From JARLFX01 sp036404255 (GTDB taxonomy: Bacteria > Acidobacteriota > Terriglobia > Terriglobales > Acidobacteriaceae): 41,756 bases of DNA. The DNA is taken from the NCBI GenBank assembly GCA_036404255.1, contig DASWOP010000186.1:1-41756 (forward strand), read 5' to 3'. Below, piece by piece: positions 7,408 to 15,240 of the stretch. The position numbers and the translations under genes are program-made. Positions within the stretch are counted from its first letter, which is position 1; each line of letters starts with the position of its first letter. Below the pieces are notes generated by a model. That model was not told the origin of the DNA. It saw only the letters and a list, made by a program, of their open reading frames with translations, and did no database searches.

Positions 7408-10400
7408 CTATTCCGGGAGCTCCTCTGCCGTCATATTAGACGGTGCTTTCTTGCGCAACAAACTGTAGAAGATTGGGACAATCAGCAAGGTGGTGGCAGT
7501 TGCCAGCAGAAGACCGCCAATCACGGCGCGTCCAAGGGGGGCATTCTGCTCGCCGCCTTCGCCCATACCAAGGGACATGGGCAGCATGCCGATAATCATC
7601 GCCAGCGCGGTCATCAACACGGGCCGCAGACGGGTGAAGCCAGCGGAAGAGGCGGCGTGGAGGGAGTCCATGCCAGCCTGGCGCTGGTCGTTGGCGAAGG
7701 TCACCATCAGGATGGAGTTCGCTGTGGCCACGCCGACCGTCATAATGGCACCCATGAGGGAGGGAACGCTGAAGGTGGTGCCGGTGAGGAAGAGCATCCA
7801 GATAATGCCGCAGGCGGCGCCGGGCAGAGCCATCAGGATAATGAAGGGGTCAAGCCAGCTCTGGAAGTTGACCACCATGAGCAGGTAGACCAGGAGGACG
7901 GCGAAGATCATGCCCAGTCCGAGGCCGGTGAAGGAGTCCTGCATGCTCTTGACCTGACCGCGTACGGAGATAAGAGTGCCGCGGGGTGCCTGTTTCTGGA
8001 AATTATCCAGAATGGGTTGGATAGCAGATGAGACGCTACCGAGATCGCGGCCCTGCGTGTTCACATATACGTCAAAGACCGGCTGCACGTTGTAGTGATT
8101 GGTCACGGCCGGTGTGGAGGCGGTCACAATCTGTGCAAGGTTATTCAGCATCTGCGGGGAGCGGGGATCGCCACTGGGGGATAGTAAGGCGCTGCCGGCT
8201 GAATTGCCGCCGGTGATCGGCGTCTGGTTCAGCGCGTCGACACTGTCCACTTGGTACTGTGGCGTCTGCACCACCACGCTGTAGTTCACGCCGTTCTTCG
8301 GATTCAGCCAGTAGTTTGGCGTAGCCTGGCCGCTGCCGGAGAGGGAGTAGATCAGACTGTTGGCTACATTGGACTCTGTGAGGCCAAGGGTTTGTGCGCG
8401 GGTGCGATCTACATTGACGAATAATTCCGGTGAGTAGATGACCTGGTGTACATGTACGTCTACCGCGCCGGGAATAGCCGTAACCTTCTGGCGAATCTGC
8501 TGGGCCAGCGCATAGTTGGCCTCGAACTGACGGCCGCTGATCTGGATGTCAATGGGAGCGGGCAGGCCGAAGTTCAGGATCTGGTTTACGATATCCGACG
8601 CCTGAAAATAGAAGATGCAATCGGGATACTTCTGGTGCAGTACCTCACGCAGTTTGGTGCGGTACATGGCGGTAGGCTTGTGGTGCTCATTGAGTGAGAC
8701 AAGAATTTCACCGTCCTGCACATCAGTCAGACTGCCATCGCCAAAGGCGAGGTTGAAGCTGCCGTTGGGGATGCCGATGTCGTCGAGCATCAGATCCATC
8801 TCCTGCTGCGGCACGATCTGGCGGATGGTGTTTTCCACGTCACCGAAGATTCGCTCGGTCTCCTCAATCCGGGTGCCGGGAGGAACGCGCACATGCAGGC
8901 GGAAGGTGCCAGCGTCGACCTGTGGGAAGAAGTCCCTGCCGATGAGAGGGATAAGACAGGCGGTAAGTGCTGCAAAGGCTGCAAAGCAGGTCAGGGTGAA
9001 ACGGGTATGAATGAGTACCCAGTCCAGGAGCCGGGCGTAGGCCGCACGCATGCGCTCGAAGTACTCATTGAAACCATGATGGATGTGCCAGAAGATGCTC
9101 TTCTTGCCGGTCGAGATATCGTGATGTCCGGCTTCGTGCTCCTGCAGCGTCTCTACTTCGTTGCCGAGGAGGAACTGGACCATGGTGGGCACGAGTGTGC
9201 GCGAAAGCAGGTAAGAGGCCAGCATGGCGAAGACGACGGCCATGGCGAGCGGGGTGAAGAGGCTTTTGGCCGCGCCGGAGAGGAAAACGACAGGTACGAA
9301 GACGATACAGATGGCGATCGTAGAGACGAACGCTGGCACGGCAATCTGTGCGGAGCCGTCCAGAATAGCGGGCTCAAGGTCCTTGCCCATATCCAGATTG
9401 CGATGGATGTTTTCAATCGCTACCGTCGCATCGTCCACCAGGATACCGACGGCCAATCCAAGGCCGCCGAGCGTCATGGTGTTCAGCGTCTCGCCGAAGA
9501 GTTTCATCACGATAAGCGAGGTGAGAATGGAGAGCGGGATAGAGGTGGCGACGATGAGTGTGCTGCGCCAACTGCCGAGGAAGAGCAGGATCATCAACGC
9601 GGTGAGTGCAGCGGCGATAGAGGCTTCTTTTACTACACCGACAAGCGCGGCCCGCACAAAGATGGACTGATCAAAGAGCAGCGAGATCTTCAGCTCTTTC
9701 GGCAGATTGCCTTCAATTTGAGGAAGTGCCGCCTTGACGCGTTTGACGATGTCCAGTGTGGATGCGCTGCCGGCCTTGAGGATGGTGAGCATGGAGGCGC
9801 GCTTGCCGTTGACCCTCACGATGTTGGTCTGCGGAACAAAACCGTCATGCACCTGCGCGACATCGCGCATATAGACCATGGCGCCGTTTACCTGCTTGAC
9901 TGGAACGTTGTTCAGTTCCGTGAGGACTTCAGGGCTGGCGTTGGTGCGGACGACGTAGTCGGTGGTGCCGATCTTGGCATCGCCGGCAGGGAGGATCAGA
10001 TTCTGCGCCGTGAGGGCGTTCACTACGTCCGTGGGAGACAGGCCCTTGGCGTAAAGCTGATTCAGATCGAGATCAACCGTTACATTGCGGACCTTGCCGC
10101 CATAGGGCGAGGGTATCTGCGCGCCCTGCACGGTGGCCAACTGGGTTCGTACAAAATTCGATCCGAGATCGTAGAGGTCGGATTCTGAGAGGGTATCGCT
10201 GGAGAGCACTGCCTGCAGGATCGGCACATTGGACGCGCTGAACTGCAGCACGAATGGCGGCGTGATGCCGGGGGGGAGAATCCTGATGACGGTCTGGTTG
10301 ACGGACGAGACCTGGGCCACAGCGGCATCAACCGACGCTCCTGGCTGGAAAAAGATCTTGATGATGGAGATGCCATTAACCGACTGCGATTCAATGTGCT

Positions 10401-10635
10401 CGATATTGTTGACGGTCGTCGTCATGGCGCGCTCACTGATGGTAGTGATGCGCTTTTCCATCTCATCCGGGCTCATGCCGGAGTAGGACCAGATGACGGT
10501 GACGACGGGAATATCAATATCAGGGAAGACGTCGGTGCTCATCGTCATGATGCTGACGATGCCAAGCACAAGAATCAACACTGCCATGACGACGAAGGTG
10601 TAGGGGCGGCGGAGTGCAAGCCGAACAATCCACAT
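7408..10635 (-). CDS. RND-family efflux permease (AcrB/HAE1-like)
   Basis: An inner-membrane proton-driven exporter of about 1075 residues, the usual AcrB length, with two repeats of membrane helices and large periplasmic loops. The helix-4 aspartate pair is kept in GILVDDATVAIEN, and helix 11 keeps RLRPVLMTALA. The helix-10 position that is lysine in AcrB (AKNAILIVEFA) is alanine here (ATANSILMVTFA). The start is set at ATG 10635 (MWIVRLALRRPYTF), the usual beginning for this family; GTG 10647 in the same frame is possible. It is the first gene of the four-gene export operon. Substrates may be drugs, lipids or metabolites; none can be named. Confidence 0.94.
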   Translation of the reverse strand: MWIVRLALRRPYTFVVMAVLILVLGIVSIMTMSTDVFPDIDIPVVTVIWSYSGMSPDEMEKRITTISERAMTTTVNNIEHIESQSVNGISIIKIFFQPGASVDAAVAQVSSVNQTVIRILPPGITPPFVLQFSASNVPILQAVLSSDTLSESDLYDLGSNFVRTQLATVQGAQIPSPYGGKVRNVTVDLDLNQLYAKGLSPTDVVNALTAQNLILPAGDAKIGTTDYVVRTNASPEVLTELNNVPVKQVNGAMVYMRDVAQVHDGFVPQTNIVRVNGKRASMLTILKAGSASTLDIVKRVKAALPQIEGNLPKELKISLLFDQSIFVRAALVGVVKEASIAAALTALMILLFLGSWRSTLIVATSIPLSILTSLIVMKLFGETLNTMTLGGLGLAVGILVDDATVAIENIHRNLDMGKDLEPAILDGSAQIAVPAFVSTIAICIVFVPVVFLSGAAKSLFTPLAMAVVFAMLASYLLSRTLVPTMVQFLLGNEVETLQEHEAGHHDISTGKKSIFWHIHHGFNEYFERMRAAYARLLDWVLIHTRFTLTCFAAFAALTACLIPLIGRDFFPQVDAGTFRLHVRVPPGTRIEETERIFGDVENTIRQIVPQQEMDLMLDDIGIPNGSFNLAFGDGSLTDVQDGEILVSLNEHHKPTAMYRTKLREVLHQKYPDCIFYFQASDIVNQILNFGLPAPIDIQISGRQFEANYALAQQIRQKVTAIPGAVDVHVHQVIYSPELFVNVDRTRAQTLGLTESNVANSLIYSLSGSGQATPNYWLNPKNGVNYSVVVQTPQYQVDSVDALNQTPITGGNSAGSALLSPSGDPRSPQMLNNLAQIVTASTPAVTNHYNVQPVFDVYVNTQGRDLGSVSSAIQPILDNFQKQAPRGTLISVRGQVKSMQDSFTGLGLGMIFAVLLVYLLMVVNFQSWLDPFIILMALPGAACGIIWMLFLTGTTFSVPSLMGAIMTVGVATANSILMVTFANDQRQAGMDSLHAASSAGFTRLRPVLMTALAMIIGMLPMSLGMGEGGEQNAPLGRAVIGGLLLATATTLLIVPIFYSLLRKKAPSNMTAEELPE

Positions 10636-10890
10636 TAGTTGCACCACGCAGTCTTACACTGTGGTTGACAGGGCAGGAGAATAGTTCGGGCGGGATATGG
10701 AATGAGGGTCATGCGATCAGGGGGTCAGACTTACACAATAGATGGTTTAGGAGGCGAGATAGTTTCAAGTTCGTTCAGATTCGAAAGGATATGGGAACCG
10801 GGTCGAGCAAAAAACGGCATGAAGAAGTTTCCATAGTACGCGATTTTGCATTACTCTTGCGACCGGTCAGCAGCGAACGCTCGAGATGGG

Positions 10891-10896
10891 TACAAT
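10891..10896 (+). promoter_or_regulatory. Candidate -10 box TACAAT close to the start codon
   Basis: TACAAT is followed by GGAAAC and then ATG at 10903, the same 6-nt spacing seen before the ABC ATPase gene. No convincing -35 is found 16-18 bp upstream. GGAA could also act as a weak ribosome-binding site if transcription starts further up. Confidence 0.4.
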
Positions 10897-10902
10897 GGAA
10901 AC

Positions 10903-11166
10903 ATGTCCAAGGGTTGGGATAGTAAGTCCGTCGAAGAGCAGCAGGCAATTAACGAATCAGAATCAGCAACGAAGAAGACTCTGGATCGTGAACAGCACCG
11001 GGTAGAAGCCGAAAAGAAGCGTCGCCGCCGTGAATTGGAATTACAGCGTGAGCGCATTCTGGCTGAACGCACATCGAGTCCGCACCGGCGCACTGCGCTG
11101 GCAGCGGCATTGGAAGAGATTGAGGTCAAGCTGACTGAACTCGGCTGGACCGTTCATCTGGACTAG
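10903..11166 (+). CDS. Small charged coiled-coil protein of unknown function
   Basis: An 87-residue protein starting MSKGWDSKSVEEQQ. A highly charged helical middle (EKKRRRRELELQRERI) looks like a coiled coil or basic helix, and the C-terminal part RRTALAAALEEIEVKLTELGW forms an amphipathic helix. It has no signal peptide or membrane segment, so it should be cytosolic. The ATG at 10903 is preferred over an upstream in-frame ATG (10846), whose extension has no protein-like character. It stands alone between the RND operon and a convergent dehydrogenase gene. I do not recognise the family; homologues in related genomes would be expected if it is real. Confidence 0.6.
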   Translation: MSKGWDSKSVEEQQAINESESATKKTLDREQHRVEAEKKRRRRELELQRERILAERTSSPHRRTALAAALEEIEVKLTELGWTVHLD

Positions 11167-11200
11167 TGCGGTACAGGTGCCACTCGCAAGAGACTTCAGA

Positions 11201-11992
11201 CTAGTGCTGCGTGCCGCTGTCGTGGCGATGTAGCACTGTCGAGTTGGCCTGATCGATCGACGTCAGCACGATGGTGTGTATGTTGATGTGCGGCGGGCGG
11301 GTTGCGCTCCACAGAATTGCGTCTGCTACATCGTCCGCGGTGAGCGGTGTGATGTTCTGGTAGACCTTCTCAGCGCGGACTTCGTCGCCGCGAAAGCGTA
11401 CTTTGCTAAATTCCGTCTCCACCATGCCAGGATCAACTGACGTGACGCGGACGGGTGTCCCCATTAAATCAATCTTCAGACCTTCGCTGATCGCGGTCTC
11501 TGCCGCTTTGGTGGCGCAGTAGACGCCACCGTTAGCGTAGGTGATGTGTCCTGCAACCGAACCGAGATTGATGACATGGCCGCGCTTGCGCTCCACCATA
11601 CCGGGAACTACGGCACGGGTGACGTACAGCAGGCCTTTGATGTTGGTGTCGATCATCTCTTCCCAGTTATCGATGTCGTCGTCCTGCATTTTAGTGAGTC
11701 CGCGGCTGAGGCCGGCGTTGTTGACCAAAACGTCGATGGCTTTCCAGTCGGCGGGCAGGGCGGCGATTGCATCGGCCACGCTCTTGCGTTCGGTCACATC
11801 CAGCTTGAAGCAATGCACGGCGGGTGCGCCGGCGGCGATAAGCTCGGGTTGCAGCTTTTCGAGCAGATCGGTGCGGCGGGCGCAGAGCAGAAGACGTGCA
11901 CCGGTGGCAGCAAAGGCTCGGGCCGTGGCTTCTCCAATGCCAGTGCTGGCACCAGTAACGAAAACAATCTGATTTTTCAGTGAGTAGGACAT
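11201..11992 (-). CDS. Short-chain dehydrogenase/reductase, YdfG-like
   Basis: A 263-residue classical SDR with cofactor motif VTGASTGIGEATA, structural motif NNAGLSRG, catalytic Ser in INLGSVAGH and Tyr/Lys in YCATKAA. CARR after the second strand fits NADP use. The segment NWEEMIDTNIKGLLYVTRAVVPGM and the tail HINIHTIVL closely follow E. coli YdfG (3-hydroxy acid / malonic semialdehyde dehydrogenase), so a small hydroxyacid or aldehyde substrate is likely but not proven. The start is ATG 11992; a longer frame to 12160 would read through the terminator upstream and is rejected. TATGAT lies 7 nt before the ATG, another candidate leaderless start. Confidence 0.9.
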   Translation of the reverse strand: MSYSLKNQIVFVTGASTGIGEATARAFAATGARLLLCARRTDLLEKLQPELIAAGAPAVHCFKLDVTERKSVADAIAALPADWKAIDVLVNNAGLSRGLTKMQDDDIDNWEEMIDTNIKGLLYVTRAVVPGMVERKRGHVINLGSVAGHITYANGGVYCATKAAETAISEGLKIDLMGTPVRVTSVDPGMVETEFSKVRFRGDEVRAEKVYQNITPLTADDVADAILWSATRPPHINIHTIVLTSIDQANSTVLHRHDSGTQH

Positions 11993-12010
11993 GGAGTTAA
12001 TCATAGTCGA

Positions 12011-12049
12011 AATGCAACAAGGGCCGCGCGTGGCGGCCCTTATTGCATT
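12011..12049 (-). terminator. Strong intrinsic terminator of the OmpA-family gene
   Basis: A hairpin with stem AAGGGCCGC (12019-12027) / GCGGCCCTT (12033-12041) and a 5-nt loop, extended across one-base bulges by AATGCAA / TTGCATT. It lies 16 bases after the OmpA-family stop and just before the SDR start, so it separates the two minus-strand genes. Confidence 0.85.
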
Positions 12050-12065
12050 GTGGATTGCGAACAGC

Positions 12066-13619
12066 TTACTGGGGAGCAGACTGCTGATCGATGCCGATGG
12101 CCTGGCCGGAGACAACGAGCTGAACGCGGCGGTTTTGCGCACGTCCTGCTGCGGTTGCATTGTCGGCTACGGGCTTCGTCTTGCCATAACCAGTCGCGCT
12201 GATGCTGTCAGCGCCTACACCCTGCTTGATCAGGAAGTCGCGAACTGCATTGGCGCGATTCTCTGAGAGCTTCTGGTTGTAGTCGTCGCCGCCTACGCTG
12301 TCAGTGTATCCCTCGACCTGAAGTTTCAGACCGGGGTACGCCTGCAGGATGCCGGAGACCTTGGCGAGTGTGACCTGTGTGCCGGACTTCAGCGTGTACT
12401 TGCCGGTGTCAAAGAGCACATCCGACATGTTGACGATGAGGCCACGGGCGTTTTCTGTTGTCTGCAGAACAGCATTCAACTGTGCACGCAGCTTCTCACG
12501 GGCCTGTTTAGCCTGCTCGATGCTGGCCTGGGCAGCAGATTGTGCAGCAGCGGCCTGGCTATTGGCGGCGGCTGCAGCGGCTTCAGCACGGGCGCGGTCT
12601 GCGTCAGCCTGTGCTTTGGCTGCTGCAGCGGCTTGCGCCTGTGACTGAGCGGTTGCGGCATCTGCCTGGGCCTGGTTCTTTGCTTCTTCGCGATTGCGAT
12701 CACGCTCTATTGCCTGCTTGCGCAGCGTATCGACACGGGCATCCTCGGCGCGCTGTACGGCTTCGCGCGCGTAGGTGATCTCCTGTTTCACATCGCGATT
12801 CTTGCTGCTGTCCATATCGTCCGCATTCTTGAGGTCCGTCTTTGCGGCGGCCAATGTTTGCGGAGAATACTTGGCTGCGCCAGCAAGCTCTGCCAGGCGG
12901 ACAGCGTTGTGAGCCTCGTAGAGTTCAAGCGGCGAATGCTCGTTGCGGGTGATGGGATCCAATACGCTCTTGGGGCCAGAGGTGACGGTGTAGGCACCGC
13001 GCGGAAGCAAGGTGTAATGCGCGATGACCGGCTCAATGACGCCTGTGGTTTTATCGTTGATGATGACGTTCTGCATCACGACGATGTCACTTGGCGTGCT
13101 CACGCTGAAGTAAGGCTCAGCTGTGATGATGAGGCCAAAGCTCTGCAGGCTGGTGGTGACGTTGATGTCGCCCTTGGTGCCTGCGGGCAGAATCTCACCC
13201 AGGTTCTGTGGCTTGCCATCCGGCGTAATTGCCCAGAGCACGTAGGTCAGATACTCCGGACCAAAGCCGTTAGCCGGGGTCAGGTTTTCGAACTTTACGT
13301 TGACGGCGAGGCGGCCGCGATCGCTCTTGACTTCAGCGGAGCCCTTGGCGGCAGACATCAATTCTGTCCCCTGCAGGGCGACTTTGGTGGAGCCGCTGCG
13401 GTGGAAGTAGTTGACTGCGGGCAGGTCGCGGGAGACTACCTTGACGTTGTAGATGGGAACGCCGCGCGAGCCTTCATTGGTGGGCTGGCCGTTATTCTGG
13501 ATGCCGCCGCCGTCAGTGTTTGCTGTCGGATTTGCTTCCTGTGCGATGGCCGAGGGAACGATGGGGGCTGCGGCCATAAAAAACACGGCTACGGCCGCGA
13601 TAGAAGACGATAATTTCAT
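12066..13619 (-). CDS. OmpA-family peptidoglycan-binding envelope protein with coiled coil
   Basis: A 517-residue secreted protein. The signal peptide (MKLSSSIAAVAVFFMAAAP, cleavage near SAIAQ) is followed by a conserved globular part (about 50-215). A DUF4398-like helical segment comes next (ELAGAAKYSPQTLAAAKTDL), then a long Ala/Gln/Glu coiled coil (about 265-390). The C-terminal OmpA domain (about 395-505) shows DVLFDTGKYTLKSG, VEGYTDSVGGDDYNQKLSENRA and GYGKTKPVADN. The OmpA domain would bind peptidoglycan in the periplasm while the coiled coil spans a distance. The start at 13619 is supported by AAGGAG 10 nt upstream. It is a single-gene unit ending in a strong terminator. Confidence 0.9.
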   Translation of the reverse strand: MKLSSSIAAVAVFFMAAAPIVPSAIAQEANPTANTDGGGIQNNGQPTNEGSRGVPIYNVKVVSRDLPAVNYFHRSGSTKVALQGTELMSAAKGSAEVKSDRGRLAVNVKFENLTPANGFGPEYLTYVLWAITPDGKPQNLGEILPAGTKGDINVTTSLQSFGLIITAEPYFSVSTPSDIVVMQNVIINDKTTGVIEPVIAHYTLLPRGAYTVTSGPKSVLDPITRNEHSPLELYEAHNAVRLAELAGAAKYSPQTLAAAKTDLKNADDMDSSKNRDVKQEITYAREAVQRAEDARVDTLRKQAIERDRNREEAKNQAQADAATAQSQAQAAAAAKAQADADRARAEAAAAAANSQAAAAQSAAQASIEQAKQAREKLRAQLNAVLQTTENARGLIVNMSDVLFDTGKYTLKSGTQVTLAKVSGILQAYPGLKLQVEGYTDSVGGDDYNQKLSENRANAVRDFLIKQGVGADSISATGYGKTKPVADNATAAGRAQNRRVQLVVSGQAIGIDQQSAPQ

Positions 13620-13646
13620 GTGTGTGGTACTCCTTGCAGTGCAGTA

Positions 13647-13685
13647 CGCGGAAACGGCTCCGCGAGGTGGCGCATTATTGTGCGC
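13647..13685 (-). promoter_or_regulatory. Upstream region of the OmpA gene: two inverted repeats and a promoter-like pair
   Basis: Between the regulator and OmpA-family genes lie CGCGGA/TCCGCG (13647-13664) and GCGCA/TGCGC (13670-13685). On the minus strand TTGCAT followed about 18 bp later by CAATAAT resembles a sigma-70 promoter just upstream, so the hairpins could sit in the 5' leader. Weak evidence. Confidence 0.35.
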
Positions 13686-13791
13686 AACACTCTGTACGAT
13701 GCAAGGGCGTGGGTGAGAGGTATCCGTAAATGCGCAAAATGAATGCATTACGACGCAAAAGAAATTTAAAAGCAGGGCAACCCGCGAGAGC

Positions 13792-14505
13792 TTAACTAAT
13801 AGCAACCAGCTTGTGGGAGATGGAGAAGAGGGCGAGCTCGAGGCGAGTGGATACGCCGGTTTTGTCAAAGATGTTGGAAAGATGACGCTTCACCGTCTCT
13901 TCACTGATACCGAATTGTTTGGCGACATCCTTGTTGCTGCAGCCCTCGACGATGCAGCCTACAACTTCCAGTTCACGCGGGGTGAGCCCGTAGGTCTTGC
14001 GCTCGGGCATCTCGGCGGCCTGCTGCATGAGTTCGTGCAGGGCCTTCACCAGGTTCACAACGCGCTGTCCGCCGATCCAGTAATCACCGGTAAAGACGGC
14101 GCGAATGGCGGTGGCCAGATCGCCGGCGACGGAATCCTTGAGCACGATACCGCGTGCGCCGATCTGTAGAGCTTCAATCACCTGCTGCGTGGTCACTGCG
14201 CTGGTGAGGAGAATAATCTTTACGCGCGGCGAGCGGCTCATGATGGCGCGCATCGCTTCCAGTCCGGGAAGGCGCGGCATTTGTAAATCCAGCAAAAGAA
14301 TGTCGGGTTCGAGTTCGAGTGTCTGGGTAATGGCGTCGTCGCCATCCTCCGCTTCGCCGATCACTTCGTACCCAGCATCGCTCATCAGCATGTTCTTGAC
14401 GCCGAAGCGTACGACGGGATGATCGTCTGCAACTACGATGCGAATTGGAGGTATGCCGGATGGGGTTACTGCTACCGGGGTACTCTTCTGGTGCGCGTCC
14501 TTCAT
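13792..14505 (-). CDS. NarL/FixJ-type response regulator
   Basis: A 237-residue DNA-binding response regulator. The receiver domain (about 20-140) has the acidic pair in VVADDHP, the phospho-acceptor Asp73 in LLLDLQMPRLPG and the switch lysine in GIVLKDS. The LuxR-type helix-turn-helix (about 172-232) reads LTPRELEVVGCIVEGCSNKD and EETVKRHLSNIFDKTGV. A GGAG five bases before the ATG supports the start at 14505. It follows the REC-Hpt gene by 19 bp on the same strand, and the two are probably a phosphorelay pair: the Hpt histidine upstream could pass phosphate to Asp73. Target genes are unknown. Confidence 0.94.
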   Translation of the reverse strand: MKDAHQKSTPVAVTPSGIPPIRIVVADDHPVVRFGVKNMLMSDAGYEVIGEAEDGDDAITQTLELEPDILLLDLQMPRLPGLEAMRAIMSRSPRVKIILLTSAVTTQQVIEALQIGARGIVLKDSVAGDLATAIRAVFTGDYWIGGQRVVNLVKALHELMQQAAEMPERKTYGLTPRELEVVGCIVEGCSNKDVAKQFGISEETVKRHLSNIFDKTGVSTRLELALFSISHKLVAIS

Positions 14506-14524
14506 CTGATCTCCATTGATTCCG

Positions 14525-15235
14525 CTATTCCGCAGGGAATCTTAGCACCAGCATACCCTCAAGCCGCTCAGCGGCTTCCATTATTTCATCCATCCGGCGG
14601 GAGGCATCTTTGTTGATACCTTGCTCTTCCATCTGCTGCGCAAGAGCGGCAATGGCACGCGCGCCCAGCATGGAAGCGCCTCCTTTAATGGCGTGGGCTT
14701 CGCGGCGGAAGGCGGAATTATCACCCATTGCAAGCGAGAGCCGCATGGCGGTGGCGCGCTTGCGGGCATCGCTGATGCAGAGGCCGTAGAGCTGACTCAG
14801 TTGCGCGGGAGACATGCTTGCAGCCAGAGCGGTCATGACGGTTTCGTCGAGATCCTGTGTGGCTGTAGTCTGCGTGGGAATCGCTGTAGCTGTGCCGCAC
14901 TGGAGCGTCTGAGTGAATTGCGTGCCGTCGAAGGGCTTGAGCAAAAATGCGTGAAAACCCTGCGGCGGGTCGCTGGATGGCTGCGAAGCGCTCATGCCGA
15001 TCAGCACACTCTGCGGGCAGCGGGCTTGCAGGGCGGTTGCCAGCGCGCTGCCGGTCAGGCCGGGCATCTGCATGTCTGCCAATACGACTTCCGGCTGCCA
15101 TGATTCGGTCTGGAGCAGATGGAGGGCGTCGTCACCTGAAGCGCTGGAGCGGACTGTATAGCCCTCGGCTTCCAGCAAAAGGGCGAAGAGTTCGCGGCTC
15201 ATTGCATCGTCGTCTATCAGGAGAACGCTGCGCAT
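14525..15235 (-). CDS. Response-regulator receiver fused to an Hpt phosphotransfer domain
   Basis: A 236-residue two-domain phosphorelay protein. The N-terminal receiver (1-115) has the acidic cluster IDDD, the phospho-acceptor Asp54 in VVLADMQMPG and Lys100 in FLLKPF. The C-terminal Hpt domain (about 130-230) has the transfer histidine His181 in EAHAIKGGASMLGA. There is no kinase or DNA-binding domain, so it must relay phosphate between other proteins. The start ATG at 15235 has GGAG about 10 nt upstream, inside the end of the glycosyltransferase gene (5-bp gap). REC-Hpt pieces usually occur at the end of hybrid kinases; a free-standing version needs a partner kinase encoded elsewhere. Confidence 0.92.
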   Translation of the reverse strand: MRSVLLIDDDAMSRELFALLLEAEGYTVRSSASGDDALHLLQTESWQPEVVLADMQMPGLTGSALATALQARCPQSVLIGMSASQPSSDPPQGFHAFLLKPFDGTQFTQTLQCGTATAIPTQTTATQDLDETVMTALAASMSPAQLSQLYGLCISDARKRATAMRLSLAMGDNSAFRREAHAIKGGASMLGARAIAALAQQMEEQGINKDASRRMDEIMEAAERLEGMLVLRFPAE

Positions 15236-15240
15236 CGCTG

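Noticed and set aside
8893..10188. 431-codon open frame on the plus strand
   Set aside because: Antisense to the RND permease gene, whose motifs are unmistakable; the plus-strand product is Asp/Glu/His-rich with no recognisable fold.
10665..10670. TTGACA as the -35 for the gene at 10903
   Set aside because: It is more than 200 bp from the TACAAT box and no -10 follows at 16-18 bp.
10614..10922. 102-codon plus-strand frame before the small coiled-coil gene
   Set aside because: No ribosome-binding site or domain, partly antisense to the RND gene start, and it overlaps a better-supported gene in another frame.
13620..13868. N-terminal extension of the OmpA-family protein
   Set aside because: It would remove the signal peptide from the N terminus and run through the promoter region; ATG 13619 has AAGGAG before it.
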